Positions 25,470 to 33,599 of a stretch of 64,000 bases of DNA are shown here, in pieces. The notes below the pieces were generated by a model. It was not told where the DNA came from, searched no databases, and worked only from the letters and a program-made list of their open reading frames with translations. Location: NCBI GenBank assembly GCA_016471375.1, contig WGLZ01000046.1, positions 16,916-80,915 on the forward strand. Direction: 5' to 3'. Position 1 is the first letter of the stretch; every line of letters starts with the position of its first letter. The DNA comes from Cyanobacteria bacterium RI_101 (GTDB lineage: Bacteria > Cyanobacteriota > Cyanobacteriia > Cyanobacteriales > Microcystaceae). Made by a program: the position numbers and the translations under genes.

Positions 25470-26104
25470 CGCGCCTCCAACTCCCCTGGCCCGCGGCCTT
25501 AGAGACGACGGACGCCGACAAGTCCTATGCCCTCGCTCCCTTTGCCTGGGAGGACTTTGAACAATTGCTGGCCCGCTGGGGAGACGACGCCCCCTATCGT
25601 CTTTCTTATTTGGACGGAGTTCTCTATCTGATGGCGCCGAGCCGTTGGCATGAAGACCGCAAAACTCGCGTTGGTTCTCTCTTAGAACTCTACTTTTTAG
25701 CCCGGTCTATCGAGTATTTTCCCACCGGTTCTACCACCTTTAAAAACGCCTATCAAAAAGTGGGGCTGGAGCCGGATGAAAGTTATTGTCTGTTTACGGA
25801 TAAAGCCATCCCGGATTTAGCCATTGAAATCATCGTCGCGAGCGGCGGCGTCCAGCGCCTGGCCCTCTACCAACGGCTGGGGGTGGCCGAGGTCTGGCTC
25901 TACCGACGGGGCGGTTTGCAAATTTACGGTCTTAATCCCCAGCTCTCGTCGGAACCGCCCAGTTTTGGCTATACGCGTCAGGATAAAAGCCTTCTGCTCC
26001 CGGAGTTGGATGTGGCGCTTTTACTAACTTGTCTGGAAACCGAGAGCGCCCTAACCGGTCTGCAACGTTGGCAGGCGGCGCTAGGCGCTGGAAAAGAGGA
26101 CTAG
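25466..26104 (+). CDS. Uma2-family (DUF820) nuclease-like protein
   Basis: A 212-residue protein of the Uma2/DUF820 family, abundant in cyanobacteria, with a PD-(D/E)xK-like fold: RLSYLDGVLYLMAPS (about residues 48-62), FEPDESY-like LEPDESYCL (about 103-111) and PDLAIEIIVASGG (about 118-130) with the putative metal-binding Asp and Glu. AEVWLY follows. Function is unproven; a link to mobile elements or DNA processing is a family-level guess. The start overlaps the preceding stop as ATGA, implying translational coupling. The stop overlaps the convergent gene at 26101 by four bases. Confidence 0.85.
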   Translation: MTRLQLPWPAALETTDADKSYALAPFAWEDFEQLLARWGDDAPYRLSYLDGVLYLMAPSRWHEDRKTRVGSLLELYFLARSIEYFPTGSTTFKNAYQKVGLEPDESYCLFTDKAIPDLAIEIIVASGGVQRLALYQRLGVAEVWLYRRGGLQIYGLNPQLSSEPPSFGYTRQDKSLLLPELDVALLLTCLETESALTGLQRWQAALGAGKED

Positions 26105-26466
26105 GGGCGATCACCCCCCCCTTCCCTCGACGAAACCACCCGAAAAACTTGAGTCTGGTGAGTTTTACGCAAATTAAAAGCGCCGGCGACCTCCGCGGTC
26201 ACTTCCCAGATAATTCGCAACAGTTGGCCGTCGTAGGAGTAGGGGCCGGTTAAGGGAATTTGACAGGTAAAGGCGGTTAAAGAGTCCGCCAAGATCTCCT
26301 GTTCATAAATCGTTGCCTTGTCGACGTCCCCCCGGCCTTCCGTGCGCCAACCCACCATCAACCGGGCTTTTTTATTCCTCTCGTCTCGGTCGGGCAACCA
26401 CTGACAGGTTCCCTCCAAATAGGCGCCCGGCGACAGAGCCGTTTCATTCAGCGCGATTCTAAGCAT
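26101..26466 (-). CDS. Hypothetical protein, beta-sandwich-like
   Basis: A 121-residue protein of unrecognised family. Alternating hydrophobic strands (MLRIALNETALSPGAYLEGTCQW; ARLMVGWRTEGRG; FTCQIPLTGPYSYDGQLLRIIWEVTAEV) suggest an arrestin/SpoOM-like beta sandwich, but this is only a visual impression. It overlaps the end of the upstream gene by eight bases, so the two are surely co-expressed. Confidence 0.65.
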   Translation of the reverse strand: MLRIALNETALSPGAYLEGTCQWLPDRDERNKKARLMVGWRTEGRGDVDKATIYEQEILADSLTAFTCQIPLTGPYSYDGQLLRIIWEVTAEVAGAFNLRKTHQTQVFRVVSSREGGGDRP

Positions 26467-27154
26467 CGACGACCTCTAGGGTAAAACAGGATTGGGCCGG
26501 TTCCATCAGGTTGGGCAAGGTCTGCTCCACGAGAACTAGCCAACGAATTTGATTATGTTTTCCTTCAAAGGAGGGGGGCAAATGGGCCGGAATATCAAGG
26601 TCAAAATGGCTGTTCATCTCTCGCTCTCCCGGTAACAGCGCCTGACGGCAGAGATCGTAACTGGCGACGACGGCGGTTTCCACAATCGTGTCGGTGCCTT
26701 TAGTATAACTGACACGCTCGACGCAGACCAGTTTAACCGCTAAGGTGGCCGGCGTCGGCAGGGACTGGAGGTTAAAGAGTTTTGTCCAGAAATTGTCCTG
26801 GAGACGGCGCCGAAAAGTGAGGCGGTCGCTATCGCCTAAACGGAGGGGATAGTGGGAAAAGAGCAATTCCCCGGGGGAGAGGCAAACGGCGCTCCAGACC
26901 TCGCTCCAGGTCTTGCGACGGACGGCGCCGTTCAAGAGTAAGACGACGCCAAAAATCAACAAAATAATCAGAAAAAACCAAAAGAATAGCGCCAAAAATA
27001 GCATCCCGAAAAAGCCCGCGACCCAAGATTGGGAGCCAGTGGGTCGAGGAACGGCGTCGGTTTTGAGGAGATAGCCCGCCGCCGTGGGTTTAATCTCTAG
27101 GGGCGGATGCTGACAGTAGTTGTCCTTAAAGAAAGAGGCGTTAAGGGGTTCCAT
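26459..27154 (-). CDS. Hypothetical membrane protein
   Basis: A 231-residue protein, family not recognised. It has one or two closely spaced membrane helices (about residues 43-75, very Phe/Leu-rich), followed by a soluble domain of about 150 residues without obvious motifs. Its end overlaps the small partner gene at 26101, forming a two-gene unit. The start at 27154 is the first ATG of the frame. Confidence 0.65.
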   Translation of the reverse strand: MEPLNASFFKDNYCQHPPLEIKPTAAGYLLKTDAVPRPTGSQSWVAGFFGMLFLALFFWFFLIILLIFGVVLLLNGAVRRKTWSEVWSAVCLSPGELLFSHYPLRLGDSDRLTFRRRLQDNFWTKLFNLQSLPTPATLAVKLVCVERVSYTKGTDTIVETAVVASYDLCRQALLPGEREMNSHFDLDIPAHLPPSFEGKHNQIRWLVLVEQTLPNLMEPAQSCFTLEVVDA

Positions 27155-27470
27155 CGGCGCTAAGTAAGGAACAAATTAAATAAAGCTTAAAACAGTCTTA
27201 GTCAAACCTTAATAGTTTAGCCTGAGCTTAATTCTAGAATGAAAGCAATAACTCCAGATAACCATGGGGTTTGATCCCGCTATACCGTAACTCATCCTCA
27301 GCCAGTTCAGATTTCTCAGGATAATCTAAGAGAAAACACTGAGTTGAGCCGATGAGGATGCTCTACTGAGCGAAGCGCTTCCTGAGCCTGTCGAAGTATA
27401 GGGGCGGCTCGCTAAACATCCCGTAAGCTGACGGCTTTTATCCTTATCCATCCCTCTCCCCCCTATTCCT
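27155..27470. other. Intergenic region with REP-like repeat
   Basis: About 316 bases between divergent genes, so promoters for both directions should be here. It contains imperfect inverted sequence around 27290-27360 (ATCCTCAGCC and GAGGAT motifs) and a GAGCCTGTCGAAG repeat at 27382-27406 that is nearly identical to one inside the element at 22.7 kb. No gene is visible. Confidence 0.55.
27382..27406. repeat. GAGCCTGTCGAAG dispersed repeat
   Basis: About 25 bases nearly identical to 22776-22801, differing by two substitutions and one G. The core is the widespread bacterial REP-like CTGAGCCTGTCGAAG motif. A degenerate CTGAGCGAAGCGCTT lies just before it. Confidence 0.65.
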
Positions 27471-28616
27471 ATGCTTCAAACTGTCTCCTCTTCTAGAACC
27501 CTGGGTAGTCTAGAAGATCTTCCCCTCGACAATTATCGGGTTAGCGCCGAAACCTTGACGGAAACGGTTAAGCAACACCTCCTAGAACATCCTAGTTTAT
27601 CGGGCTTCATTGTCACGGACCATGAACAGGTTATTGGTTGTATCACCCGTCGGGCCTTTTTTGAAAAGCTGAGTAAAGAAATTAGCCACGCCCTTTACAT
27701 CGGTAAGCCCATTGCCATGATGGTGAGCAATATTAAAGAAGATATTTTAAAAATCACCCACACCACTTCCGTTACCGACGCGGTTCGCCTCTCCTCCTTT
27801 CGTCCCGCTAAATCTTCCTACGATCCCATCGTGATCGTTAAAGATGGGGAAGAAGTTGGCATGTTGGATTTTAGTAAATTAATCTTAGCCCAGTCGGAAA
27901 TTTTCTCGACCCTCAATCATACGCTCTCTCAACAGGAAATTGAGTTGCGGCGCTACGCCGAGCAGATTGAGGAGCAGGGCCGGAGCGTCCAACGCTACGC
28001 GGAACAATTAGAGAATCAACAACGGGAGCTTCAGGAGCGCAATCAACTCCTTGAAGATCAAAAAAAGCAACTGGAAGAGAAAACCTCGGAACTGTCGGCA
28101 AGCGCCCTCAAGCTCTCCCAGAAAACCGAAGAAATTTCCGCCCTCAATCGGCGTTTTGAAGAAGTGGGTATCTTGGTTTCCAAGGAAGGGGAGAAGACCT
28201 TCGCCGCTTTAGGAAATGGGGTTGAAGCCGTCATTCAATTTACTCAAAAAATTAACGAAATTAGCAACCATTTTCAAGAAAAACTGACTTCCATCGATCA
28301 GGGCAACGAGTTAATCAACAAGATTAGTAAACGGGTGGAAAACCTCTCCTTCCAAGCTTCCATTATCGGCTCGGGGCTACCGGTGGACGATCAAAACAAA
28401 CTTCCCTTTAACATGATCATTGAGGAAATTGAAAAGCTGAGCGTCCAAATCGTGGAAGCCAATAAAGCGATTAACACGATCTCCAAAGAACTGCGCTCCC
28501 AAATTAAGACCCTGGTGCGCACCGCCGAGGAAAACCAAGGGGTGGTCACCCATCTCTCGGCGGACGCCCAACGGATGGAAACGGCCCTGGAGAGTTTGAC
28601 TCAACTGTTGAGTTAG
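27471..28616 (+). CDS. CBS-like/coiled-coil signalling protein, MCP-like C-terminus
   Basis: A 381-residue cytoplasmic protein. Residues about 1-150 form a CBS-like pair (GFIVTDHEQVIGCITRRAFFEKLS and DPIVIVKDGEEVGMLDF) that matches the input module of the diguanylate cyclase at 10270. A coiled coil (about 155-260) follows with a YAEQ-containing repeat. The C-terminal 130 residues are helical with SFQASIIGSG, VEANKAINTISKEL and a terminal repeat, resembling a shortened chemoreceptor signalling domain. It lacks the full hairpin tip, so coupling to CheA is doubtful. Promoter presumably in the 316-base region upstream; a hairpin terminator follows. Confidence 0.72.
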   Translation: MLQTVSSSRTLGSLEDLPLDNYRVSAETLTETVKQHLLEHPSLSGFIVTDHEQVIGCITRRAFFEKLSKEISHALYIGKPIAMMVSNIKEDILKITHTTSVTDAVRLSSFRPAKSSYDPIVIVKDGEEVGMLDFSKLILAQSEIFSTLNHTLSQQEIELRRYAEQIEEQGRSVQRYAEQLENQQRELQERNQLLEDQKKQLEEKTSELSASALKLSQKTEEISALNRRFEEVGILVSKEGEKTFAALGNGVEAVIQFTQKINEISNHFQEKLTSIDQGNELINKISKRVENLSFQASIIGSGLPVDDQNKLPFNMIIEEIEKLSVQIVEANKAINTISKELRSQIKTLVRTAEENQGVVTHLSADAQRMETALESLTQLLS

Positions 28617-28622
28617 CTCCCT

Positions 28623-28656
28623 CCGGCGCTCTTCGGGGGAAGGCCGCCGGCTTTTC
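28623..28656 (+). terminator. Rho-independent terminator
   Basis: The stem CCGGCG (28623-28628) pairs with CGCCGG (28645-28650), with inner pairing of CTTC with GAAG around a G-rich loop, followed by CTTTTCT. It lies seven bases after the stop of the coiled-coil gene and before the convergent sixA stop. Confidence 0.7.
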
Positions 28657-28666
28657 TAGTAGTAGG

Positions 28667-29155
28667 CTAATCAAGCAGAAAACGAGGCGGAGCCAACAGG
28701 AACAGTTCCCCGGCTCCCGGGGCCGCGGCGCCGCGGTTAAAGGCGAGGCCGATAACGCCCGCTTTTTTTAAGATTAATTTATCCCGGTTTTCTCCCCAAA
28801 CCAGCGTTTCCGCCCATTCTCCTAAATCCGGTTGATGACCCACTAGGGCCGCTTTCTCTAGGGTCGCTTCGGCGGCCAGCGCCGCTAACGCCTCCGTCAG
28901 GTCTCCCCCCGGCGCGAGGGCGGGCAGGGTTTCTAGGCGTCGGCCTAAACCCGCTTCGAGGAGGATTTGCCCGGTTTGTTGGGCCCGGACGAGGGGGCTA
29001 GCGAAAATAACCTCTAGACTTAACCCCAGTTCCACTAAGCGTCGGGCGACTTTTTGGGTTTTTTCCCAGCCTTTAGGGGTCAGCGCCCGCTGGGCGTCGT
29101 CTTCCTCGTCTTGGCGCTCCGTAGCGATACCGTGGCGGATCAGGTAAAGTTCCAT
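28667..29155 (-). CDS. sixA: Phosphohistidine phosphatase SixA
   Basis: A 162-residue histidine-phosphatase-superfamily protein. LIRHGIATERQ (about residues 4-14) has the catalytic RHG, FASPLVRAQQTG (about 54-65) is the second arginine block, and VGHQPDLGEWAE (about 104-115) supplies the second catalytic His. Predicted to remove phosphate from histidine phosphotransfer domains. The ATG at 29155 is used; the frame continues upstream to 29449 but those residues would overlap the divergent transporter gene and are unrelated. It shares a 58-base divergent promoter region with that gene. Confidence 0.9.
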   Translation of the reverse strand: MELYLIRHGIATERQDEEDDAQRALTPKGWEKTQKVARRLVELGLSLEVIFASPLVRAQQTGQILLEAGLGRRLETLPALAPGGDLTEALAALAAEATLEKAALVGHQPDLGEWAETLVWGENRDKLILKKAGVIGLAFNRGAAAPGAGELFLLAPPRFLLD

Positions 29156-29213
29156 AGAGAGTTTGGCAGGGTAATGGCTCTCTAGGATACTGAATTTTTC
29201 TTCCCCAAGGTCT

Positions 29214-30923
29214 ATGTTTCTCTCTTTTCTGCGGCGCTGGCCTCTTTTACTCTTGCTCCTCCCTCTCGGCGCCTGCGGCGGCCCCTCCGCGCCTCCCGTC
29301 GAACCCCAAACTTCGGCGCCGAGGACGCTGAAACTGTTGGCTTGGCAAGCGCCGACTATTTTGAACCCCCACCTGGCGACAGGTTTTAAGGACGGGGAAG
29401 CCAGCCGCGTCACCCTGGAGCCGTTGGCGAGTTTTGACGGCGAAGGCAAATTAATCCCTATTTTGGCTGCGGAAGCGCCGAGTCTGGAAAATGGTCAAGT
29501 GGCCAAGGACGGCAAATCCGTGATCTGGAAACTCAAGCCCGGCGTTCTCTGGTCCGACGGCCAACCCTTCAGCGCCGAGGATGTGGTTTTTACCTACCAA
29601 TTTATCAGCGACCCGAAAACCGGCGCCACCACCGCGGGCAACTACGAAGGCGTCGAATCGGTGACGGCGCCGGATCCCTTAACCGTAAAAGTGACGTTTA
29701 AAGAAGCGACGTCCGCTTGGTTCTTGCCCTTTGTGGGCAACGAAGGCTCCATTTTGCCCCGCCACCTTTTCCAAAATTACACCGGAGACAAGGCCCGACA
29801 AGCGCCGGGGAATCTCCTGCCCGCGGGCACCGGCCCCTACCGGGTCAGTCAGTTTAAACCGGGGGACGTCGTCTTTTACGAACCCAACCCCCACTACCGG
29901 GAGGCAAAAAGCTTGGGTTTCGAGCGCCTAGAACTGAAGGGGGGCGGCGACGCCGTGTCCGCGGCTAGGGCCGTGTTGGAAACCGGCGACGCGGACTACG
30001 CCTTTAACCTCCAGGTCGAGTCCAATTTATTGAAAAATTTAGAAGGCGCCGGCGCCGGTCGTTTAGTCCCCCATTTAGGCAGTTTGGGAGAGCGGATTCT
30101 TTTTAACTTCACCGATCCCCAATCCCCTGAAAAATCGGCGCCCCATCCCTTTTTCACCGACGCCAAAGTCCGCCAAGCCTTTACCCTGGCGGTGGATCGG
30201 GCTTTAATCGCCCGCCAGTTCTACGGCGTCACCGGGACTGCGACGGCTAATGTCGTCCTAGCGCCCCGGGAATTTGTTTCCCCCAATACTAAAATTGACT
30301 TTGACCCGACCCAGGCGGCCCAATTGCTGGACGAGGCGGGCTGGCGAGATAGCGACGGCGACGGCGTCCGGGACAAAAACGGCGCCAAACTGCGGGTCGT
30401 GTTTCAAACCAGCGTCAATCCCCTCCGGCAAAAAACCCAACAGGTGGTCAAACAGGCGCTTCAGGGACTAGGGGTAGAAGTAGAATTGAAAAGCGTCGAT
30501 CCCAGCGTTTTCTTTTCCGGCGATCCCGCTAATCCCGACACCTTAGAACGTTTTAACGCCGATCTACAAATGTTCACCACCGGCAACACCAACCCCGACC
30601 CCGGCAAATACCTAAAAACCTTTACCTGCCCGGAAATTCCCAGCGCCGCTAATAATTGGTCCGGGGATAACTACAGTCGTTTTTGCCAAAAGGAGTACGA
30701 CCAACTCTGGCGGACGTCTCAACAGGAACGGAATCCAGAGCGGCGCCGGCGGTTGTTTATGCAGATGAACGATTTACTGGTTAAAAACTATGTTCTTATT
30801 CCCCTCGTGCATCGGGCCGACGTGGCGGGGGTGGGTAAAACGCTCCAAGGGGTTCGACTCACTCCCTGGGATCGCAATACTTGGAATATCGGCGCTTGGC
30901 GGAAAAAAGAAAAAAGCCGTTAA
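29214..30923 (+). CDS. ABC transporter substrate-binding lipoprotein (peptide family 5)
   Basis: A 569-residue solute-binding protein of the SBP_bac_5 type. The N-terminus is a lipoprotein signal ending in the lipobox LGAC (Cys at residue 21). Family motifs include LEPLASFDGEGKLIPILAAEAP, LKPGVLWSDGQPFSAEDVVFTYQFI (about 107-131) and DAKVRQAFTLAVDRALIARQFYG. A stretch DSDGDGVRDKNGAKLRV (about 377-393) is also common in this family. It binds oligopeptides or similar ligands in the periplasm. No permease or ATPase genes are adjacent, so the transporter partners must be elsewhere. Confidence 0.92.
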   Translation: MFLSFLRRWPLLLLLLPLGACGGPSAPPVEPQTSAPRTLKLLAWQAPTILNPHLATGFKDGEASRVTLEPLASFDGEGKLIPILAAEAPSLENGQVAKDGKSVIWKLKPGVLWSDGQPFSAEDVVFTYQFISDPKTGATTAGNYEGVESVTAPDPLTVKVTFKEATSAWFLPFVGNEGSILPRHLFQNYTGDKARQAPGNLLPAGTGPYRVSQFKPGDVVFYEPNPHYREAKSLGFERLELKGGGDAVSAARAVLETGDADYAFNLQVESNLLKNLEGAGAGRLVPHLGSLGERILFNFTDPQSPEKSAPHPFFTDAKVRQAFTLAVDRALIARQFYGVTGTATANVVLAPREFVSPNTKIDFDPTQAAQLLDEAGWRDSDGDGVRDKNGAKLRVVFQTSVNPLRQKTQQVVKQALQGLGVEVELKSVDPSVFFSGDPANPDTLERFNADLQMFTTGNTNPDPGKYLKTFTCPEIPSAANNWSGDNYSRFCQKEYDQLWRTSQQERNPERRRRLFMQMNDLLVKNYVLIPLVHRADVAGVGKTLQGVRLTPWDRNTWNIGAWRKKEKSR

Positions 30924-31019
30924 ATTTACTTAAGCAACAATCCGGCGCTGTTCGGGAAGTTGATTAAAGCGCCGATAACTGAATCCCTATGATTCTCCTC
31001 CCGTGGCGATCAGGGCGAG

Positions 31020-31250
31020 ATGAATCCCCCTATTAAGTTCACTGATGTGTCGGGCTGTAACTTGCAATTAACCCAACAAATGTCGGCTTTTTGCAAAGTG
31101 GCTTCCCCTGCGAATGAAAAAGGGACTCAATTTGCTCCCACCAAACCGGCGAATCGCGACTATACGACGTCGGCGATCGCGCGGATGTTAAATTGTGTCC
31201 AACAGGATACTAAATATCCCCCTACCCTGCCAGAGATCTCATTAAAATAA
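31020..31250 (+). CDS. Doubtful small open reading frame
   Basis: A 76-codon frame of unrecognised sequence and no clear ribosome-binding site, in the debris-rich region before the DUF2092 gene. It includes a HIP1 octamer (31173-31180). The frame is long for chance but the protein shows no motif or export signal. It may be a remnant or non-coding. Confidence 0.25.
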   Translation: MNPPIKFTDVSGCNLQLTQQMSAFCKVASPANEKGTQFAPTKPANRDYTTSAIARMLNCVQQDTKYPPTLPEISLK

Positions 31251-31272
31251 CCAGAATCTAGGAGTTCAGAGG

Positions 31273-31335
31273 ATGAAAGCGGTCATTGTTGGCGGCGTGG
31301 CCGGGGGAGCTTTGGTATGGCGATCGTCTTTCTGA
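31273..31335 (+). pseudogene. 5' remnant of an FAD-dependent oxidoreductase gene
   Basis: A good ribosome-binding site (AGGAG and AGAGG upstream) precedes an ATG whose first thirteen codons read MKAVIVGGVAGGA. This is the dinucleotide-binding start of CoA-disulfide-reductase-like FAD/NAD(P)H oxidoreductases. The match is lost after about 14 codons and a stop comes at codon 21. This looks like the start of a deleted gene, truncated by a rearrangement near 31312. Confidence 0.6.
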
Positions 31336-31412
31336 TCCGTCATATTTTTAAAGAACTGGAAGACTGCCTCGGTGAAAATAGAGTTCGTCAAATCTTTTTC
31401 CAAAAACCCTAA
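31317..31412 (+). pseudogene. 3' remnant of a membrane-protein gene related to that at 33105
   Basis: Thirty-one codons encode IVFLIRHIFKELEDCLG...IFFQKP. This aligns with the C-terminus of the protein at 33105 (IIFLIHNIFQELDQYLG...FFFHSPKSS), ending in the same place. Only the C-terminal end remains, joined in another frame to the oxidoreductase start. It suggests a deletion that fused the head of one gene to the tail of another. Confidence 0.6.
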
Positions 31413-31427
31413 GAAACTCAAACCATT

Positions 31428-32174
31428 ATGCGTTCTTTTTTTCTGGCTCCCCTGATCTTGGTTTCCTTGGCGCTCCCCGCGTCGGCCCAACCCTCTAGCC
31501 GCCAGACGGAGACGCCGTCAAGAACAACGGCTCAATTAATCGATCAAGCCTGTGATTTTATGCGTTCCCAAAAGTCCTTCAGTGTGGACATGGCCATTAC
31601 CTACGATGAATTATCAGCGGTCGGCAGTAAAGTTCAATACAGCGCCAATCAAAAATTATTAGTGGCCAAGCCCAATCGTTTGCGCTCGGATTACGCGGGG
31701 GACGAACGCGTCACCAGCTTTTATTATGATGGCAAAAACTTTACTCTCCAGGCTCCTAATTTAGGTTTTTATAACACCAAGCCGGCGCCTGACACCCTAG
31801 ACGGCGTATTAGATGAAATTGATCGTAAATACGGCGTTACGTTGCCCATGTCTAATTTAGTTGCTAGCGATCCCTGCGGGGACTTAAAAGCGGAAATCCA
31901 AAATAGCTTTTTTGTCGGTCATAATCTAGTCGGCAAGGAAGAAACCTATCATCTTTTGCTTCAAGGTGTGGATCGAGACTTTCAACTATGGATTAGTCAG
32001 GGAGATAAACCGATTTTAAAAAAGGCGATTATTACCTACGCCAATTTACCAGGGGAACCCCAATATACGGTTGTGTTTTCTAACTGGAACTTTCAACCGG
32101 AAATGCCGCCTAACGCCTTTACCTTCATCCCGGCTAAAGACGACATAATTGTTGAATTTATGCCCCTAGATTAA
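31428..32174 (+). CDS. DUF2092-family exported protein
   Basis: A 248-residue protein with a clear signal peptide (MRSFFLAPLILVSLALPASAQ). The mature part matches DUF2092 in outline: ACDFMRSQKSFSVDMAITYDE (about residues 39-59), YSANQKLLVAKPNRLRSDYAGDERVTSFYYDGKNFTLQAP (about 68-107), and a late LWISQGDKPILKKAIITY (about 186-203). This resembles LolA/LolB-type beta-barrel half folds that may bind lipid, but function is unknown. First gene of the accessory run; 54 to 78 bases before the next exported protein, so probably co-transcribed. Confidence 0.8.
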   Translation: MRSFFLAPLILVSLALPASAQPSSRQTETPSRTTAQLIDQACDFMRSQKSFSVDMAITYDELSAVGSKVQYSANQKLLVAKPNRLRSDYAGDERVTSFYYDGKNFTLQAPNLGFYNTKPAPDTLDGVLDEIDRKYGVTLPMSNLVASDPCGDLKAEIQNSFFVGHNLVGKEETYHLLLQGVDRDFQLWISQGDKPILKKAIITYANLPGEPQYTVVFSNWNFQPEMPPNAFTFIPAKDDIIVEFMPLD

Positions 32175-32252
32175 CTTAATTTACCGTCAACTAATCAGTA
32201 ATTTTTACTGAATTATTTTGCCCGATCATTGTCGTCATTAAGCGCTTTTATT

Positions 32253-33086
32253 ATGAAACCTTCCACTCGTCAAGTATCCTGTTTTTTCTTTGCCCTAATC
32301 CTAGCGTTTACCCTTTTACCGATTGACGCAAGTTTAGCCCAAAGAGGACGAGGGGGCGGCGGCCGCGGCGGGGGGGGCGGCGCTTCGCCCCGAATGAGCG
32401 GCGGCGGCGGTATGCAAAATCGCGGCAGTTTTAACCGTAGCGGTGGTTCCCACAATCGAAGCGCCGGACAGGCCAACCGTCAGTCCCCTAGTCAAAGTCG
32501 TCAAGGCGATCGCCAATCCATCCAACAAAATCGGCAATCAACTTGGCAGGATGGACAAGCTCAACGGAGTCAAAATCAACAAAATCGGCAATCAACTTGG
32601 CAGGATGGGCAAGCTCAACGGAGTCAAAATCAACAGAATCGCCAAAACCAAATGAGTAATAATCAGAGTAATAGGCAAAACCAAATCAATAATAACCAGA
32701 ATAATCGTCAAAATTTTATTGACGACAATAACAACTGGTACGGCGGAGGGTGGTATGGCGGCGGCTATTATGCTCCCGCGGGCTGGGGGGTGGTCGGTCT
32801 AACGACGGGTTTAGCCCTTGGCTCCGCTCTTGCCGCTCCGCCTCCCTATTACGACACCGTTTATGTGGGGTCAACCTCCTATATCTATTCCGATGGCGTT
32901 TACCTGCAACCCAGTGGCAGTCAATATGTGGTGGTGGCTCCTCCCCCAGGAGCAACGGTGGCCTATCTTCCCGATGGTTGCGTATCTATCGCCGCCAACG
33001 GCGCTTCTTACTTTAATTGCAGTGGGGTTTATTACCAGCCCTATTTCCAAAATGGCGCTACAGTGTATCAGGTTGTACAATTTTAG
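32253..33086 (+). CDS. Exported Gly/Gln/Asn-rich protein with DUF6515-like C-terminus
   Basis: A 277-residue protein with a signal peptide (about residues 1-29, ending in SLAQ). After it come an RG/GG-rich tract, a Gln/Asn/Arg-rich region of about 100 residues with two copies of an 18-residue unit, then YGGGWYGGGYY and a hydrophobic Gly/Ala helix. The C-terminal domain (about 185-277) has tyrosine-rich repeats such as YVGSTSYIYSDGVYLQPSGSQYVVVAPPPGATV and NGASYFNCSGVYYQPYFQNGATVY, as in DUF6515. The ATG at 32253 is preferred to a TTG at 32229. Role unknown; probably an envelope protein. Confidence 0.75.
   Translation: MKPSTRQVSCFFFALILAFTLLPIDASLAQRGRGGGGRGGGGGASPRMSGGGGMQNRGSFNRSGGSHNRSAGQANRQSPSQSRQGDRQSIQQNRQSTWQDGQAQRSQNQQNRQSTWQDGQAQRSQNQQNRQNQMSNNQSNRQNQINNNQNNRQNFIDDNNNWYGGGWYGGGYYAPAGWGVVGLTTGLALGSALAAPPPYYDTVYVGSTSYIYSDGVYLQPSGSQYVVVAPPPGATVAYLPDGCVSIAANGASYFNCSGVYYQPYFQNGATVYQVVQF
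32527..32634 (+). repeat. Two-copy 54-base tandem repeat in coding sequence
   Basis: Two adjacent 54-base units, nearly identical (one substitution near position 29 and one at the end), encode the 18-residue NRQSTWQDGQAQRSQNQQ unit twice. The near-identity indicates a recent duplication or slippage within the low-complexity region of the DUF6515-like gene. Confidence 0.9.
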
Positions 33087-33104
33087 CAAAAATTCTTGGC
33101 ATTT

Positions 33105-33599
33105 ATGCACAAACTAAAGCGCGAAATTAAAAAAATTGGCTCTCTGAGTCTGTTCTTTTTCATTGGCTATGGTTATATTCTCCTGGTGATGAAGCTGTTT
33201 CTTAAGGAGTTTGAAGTTGATGTGATGATTGTGGGGAAAGCGATCATCTATGCGTTAATTTCAGCTAAGGCTGTGGCCATTATGGATATGACCCCTTGGC
33301 TTAATCGCTTTGCCCAGTCTGCCCGCTACCTCCAAGTGCTTTACAAAACGGCGATTTACACCTTTGCGGTTTCTGTGTTGAGCTTTCTTGAAAATCTCTT
33401 TCACGCTTATCGCGAAACTAAAGCTTTGATTCCGGCCATGACGCTGTTTGTAGAAACGCGAAGTTTTTCCCGATTTTTAGGGGTTCTACTCAGTGTCTCT
33501 ATTATTTTTCTCATCCACAATATTTTTCAAGAATTGGATCAATATTTGGGCAAGGGTAATCTCAGTAAGTTTTTCTTTCATTCTCCAAAATCAAGTTAA
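33105..33599 (+). CDS. Hypothetical membrane protein
   Basis: A 164-residue protein with an amphipathic basic N-terminus and about four membrane segments (roughly 12-32, 42-60, 78-100 and 128-145). A KAVAIMDMTPW motif sits between the second and third. I do not recognise the family. The start at ATG 33105 lies 18 bases after the preceding stop, so it likely belongs to the same transcript. The C-terminal 30 residues have a paralogous remnant at 31317. Confidence 0.65.
   Translation: MHKLKREIKKIGSLSLFFFIGYGYILLVMKLFLKEFEVDVMIVGKAIIYALISAKAVAIMDMTPWLNRFAQSARYLQVLYKTAIYTFAVSVLSFLENLFHAYRETKALIPAMTLFVETRSFSRFLGVLLSVSIIFLIHNIFQELDQYLGKGNLSKFFFHSPKSS

Noticed and set aside
28667..29449. Long N-terminal extension of SixA
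   Set aside because: The extra 98 residues are low-complexity and would overlap the divergent lipoprotein gene. The RHG motif starts just after the ATG at 29155.
32527..32634. Possible CRISPR-like direct repeats
   Set aside because: There are only two copies without spacers and they encode an 18-residue protein repeat inside an exported protein.
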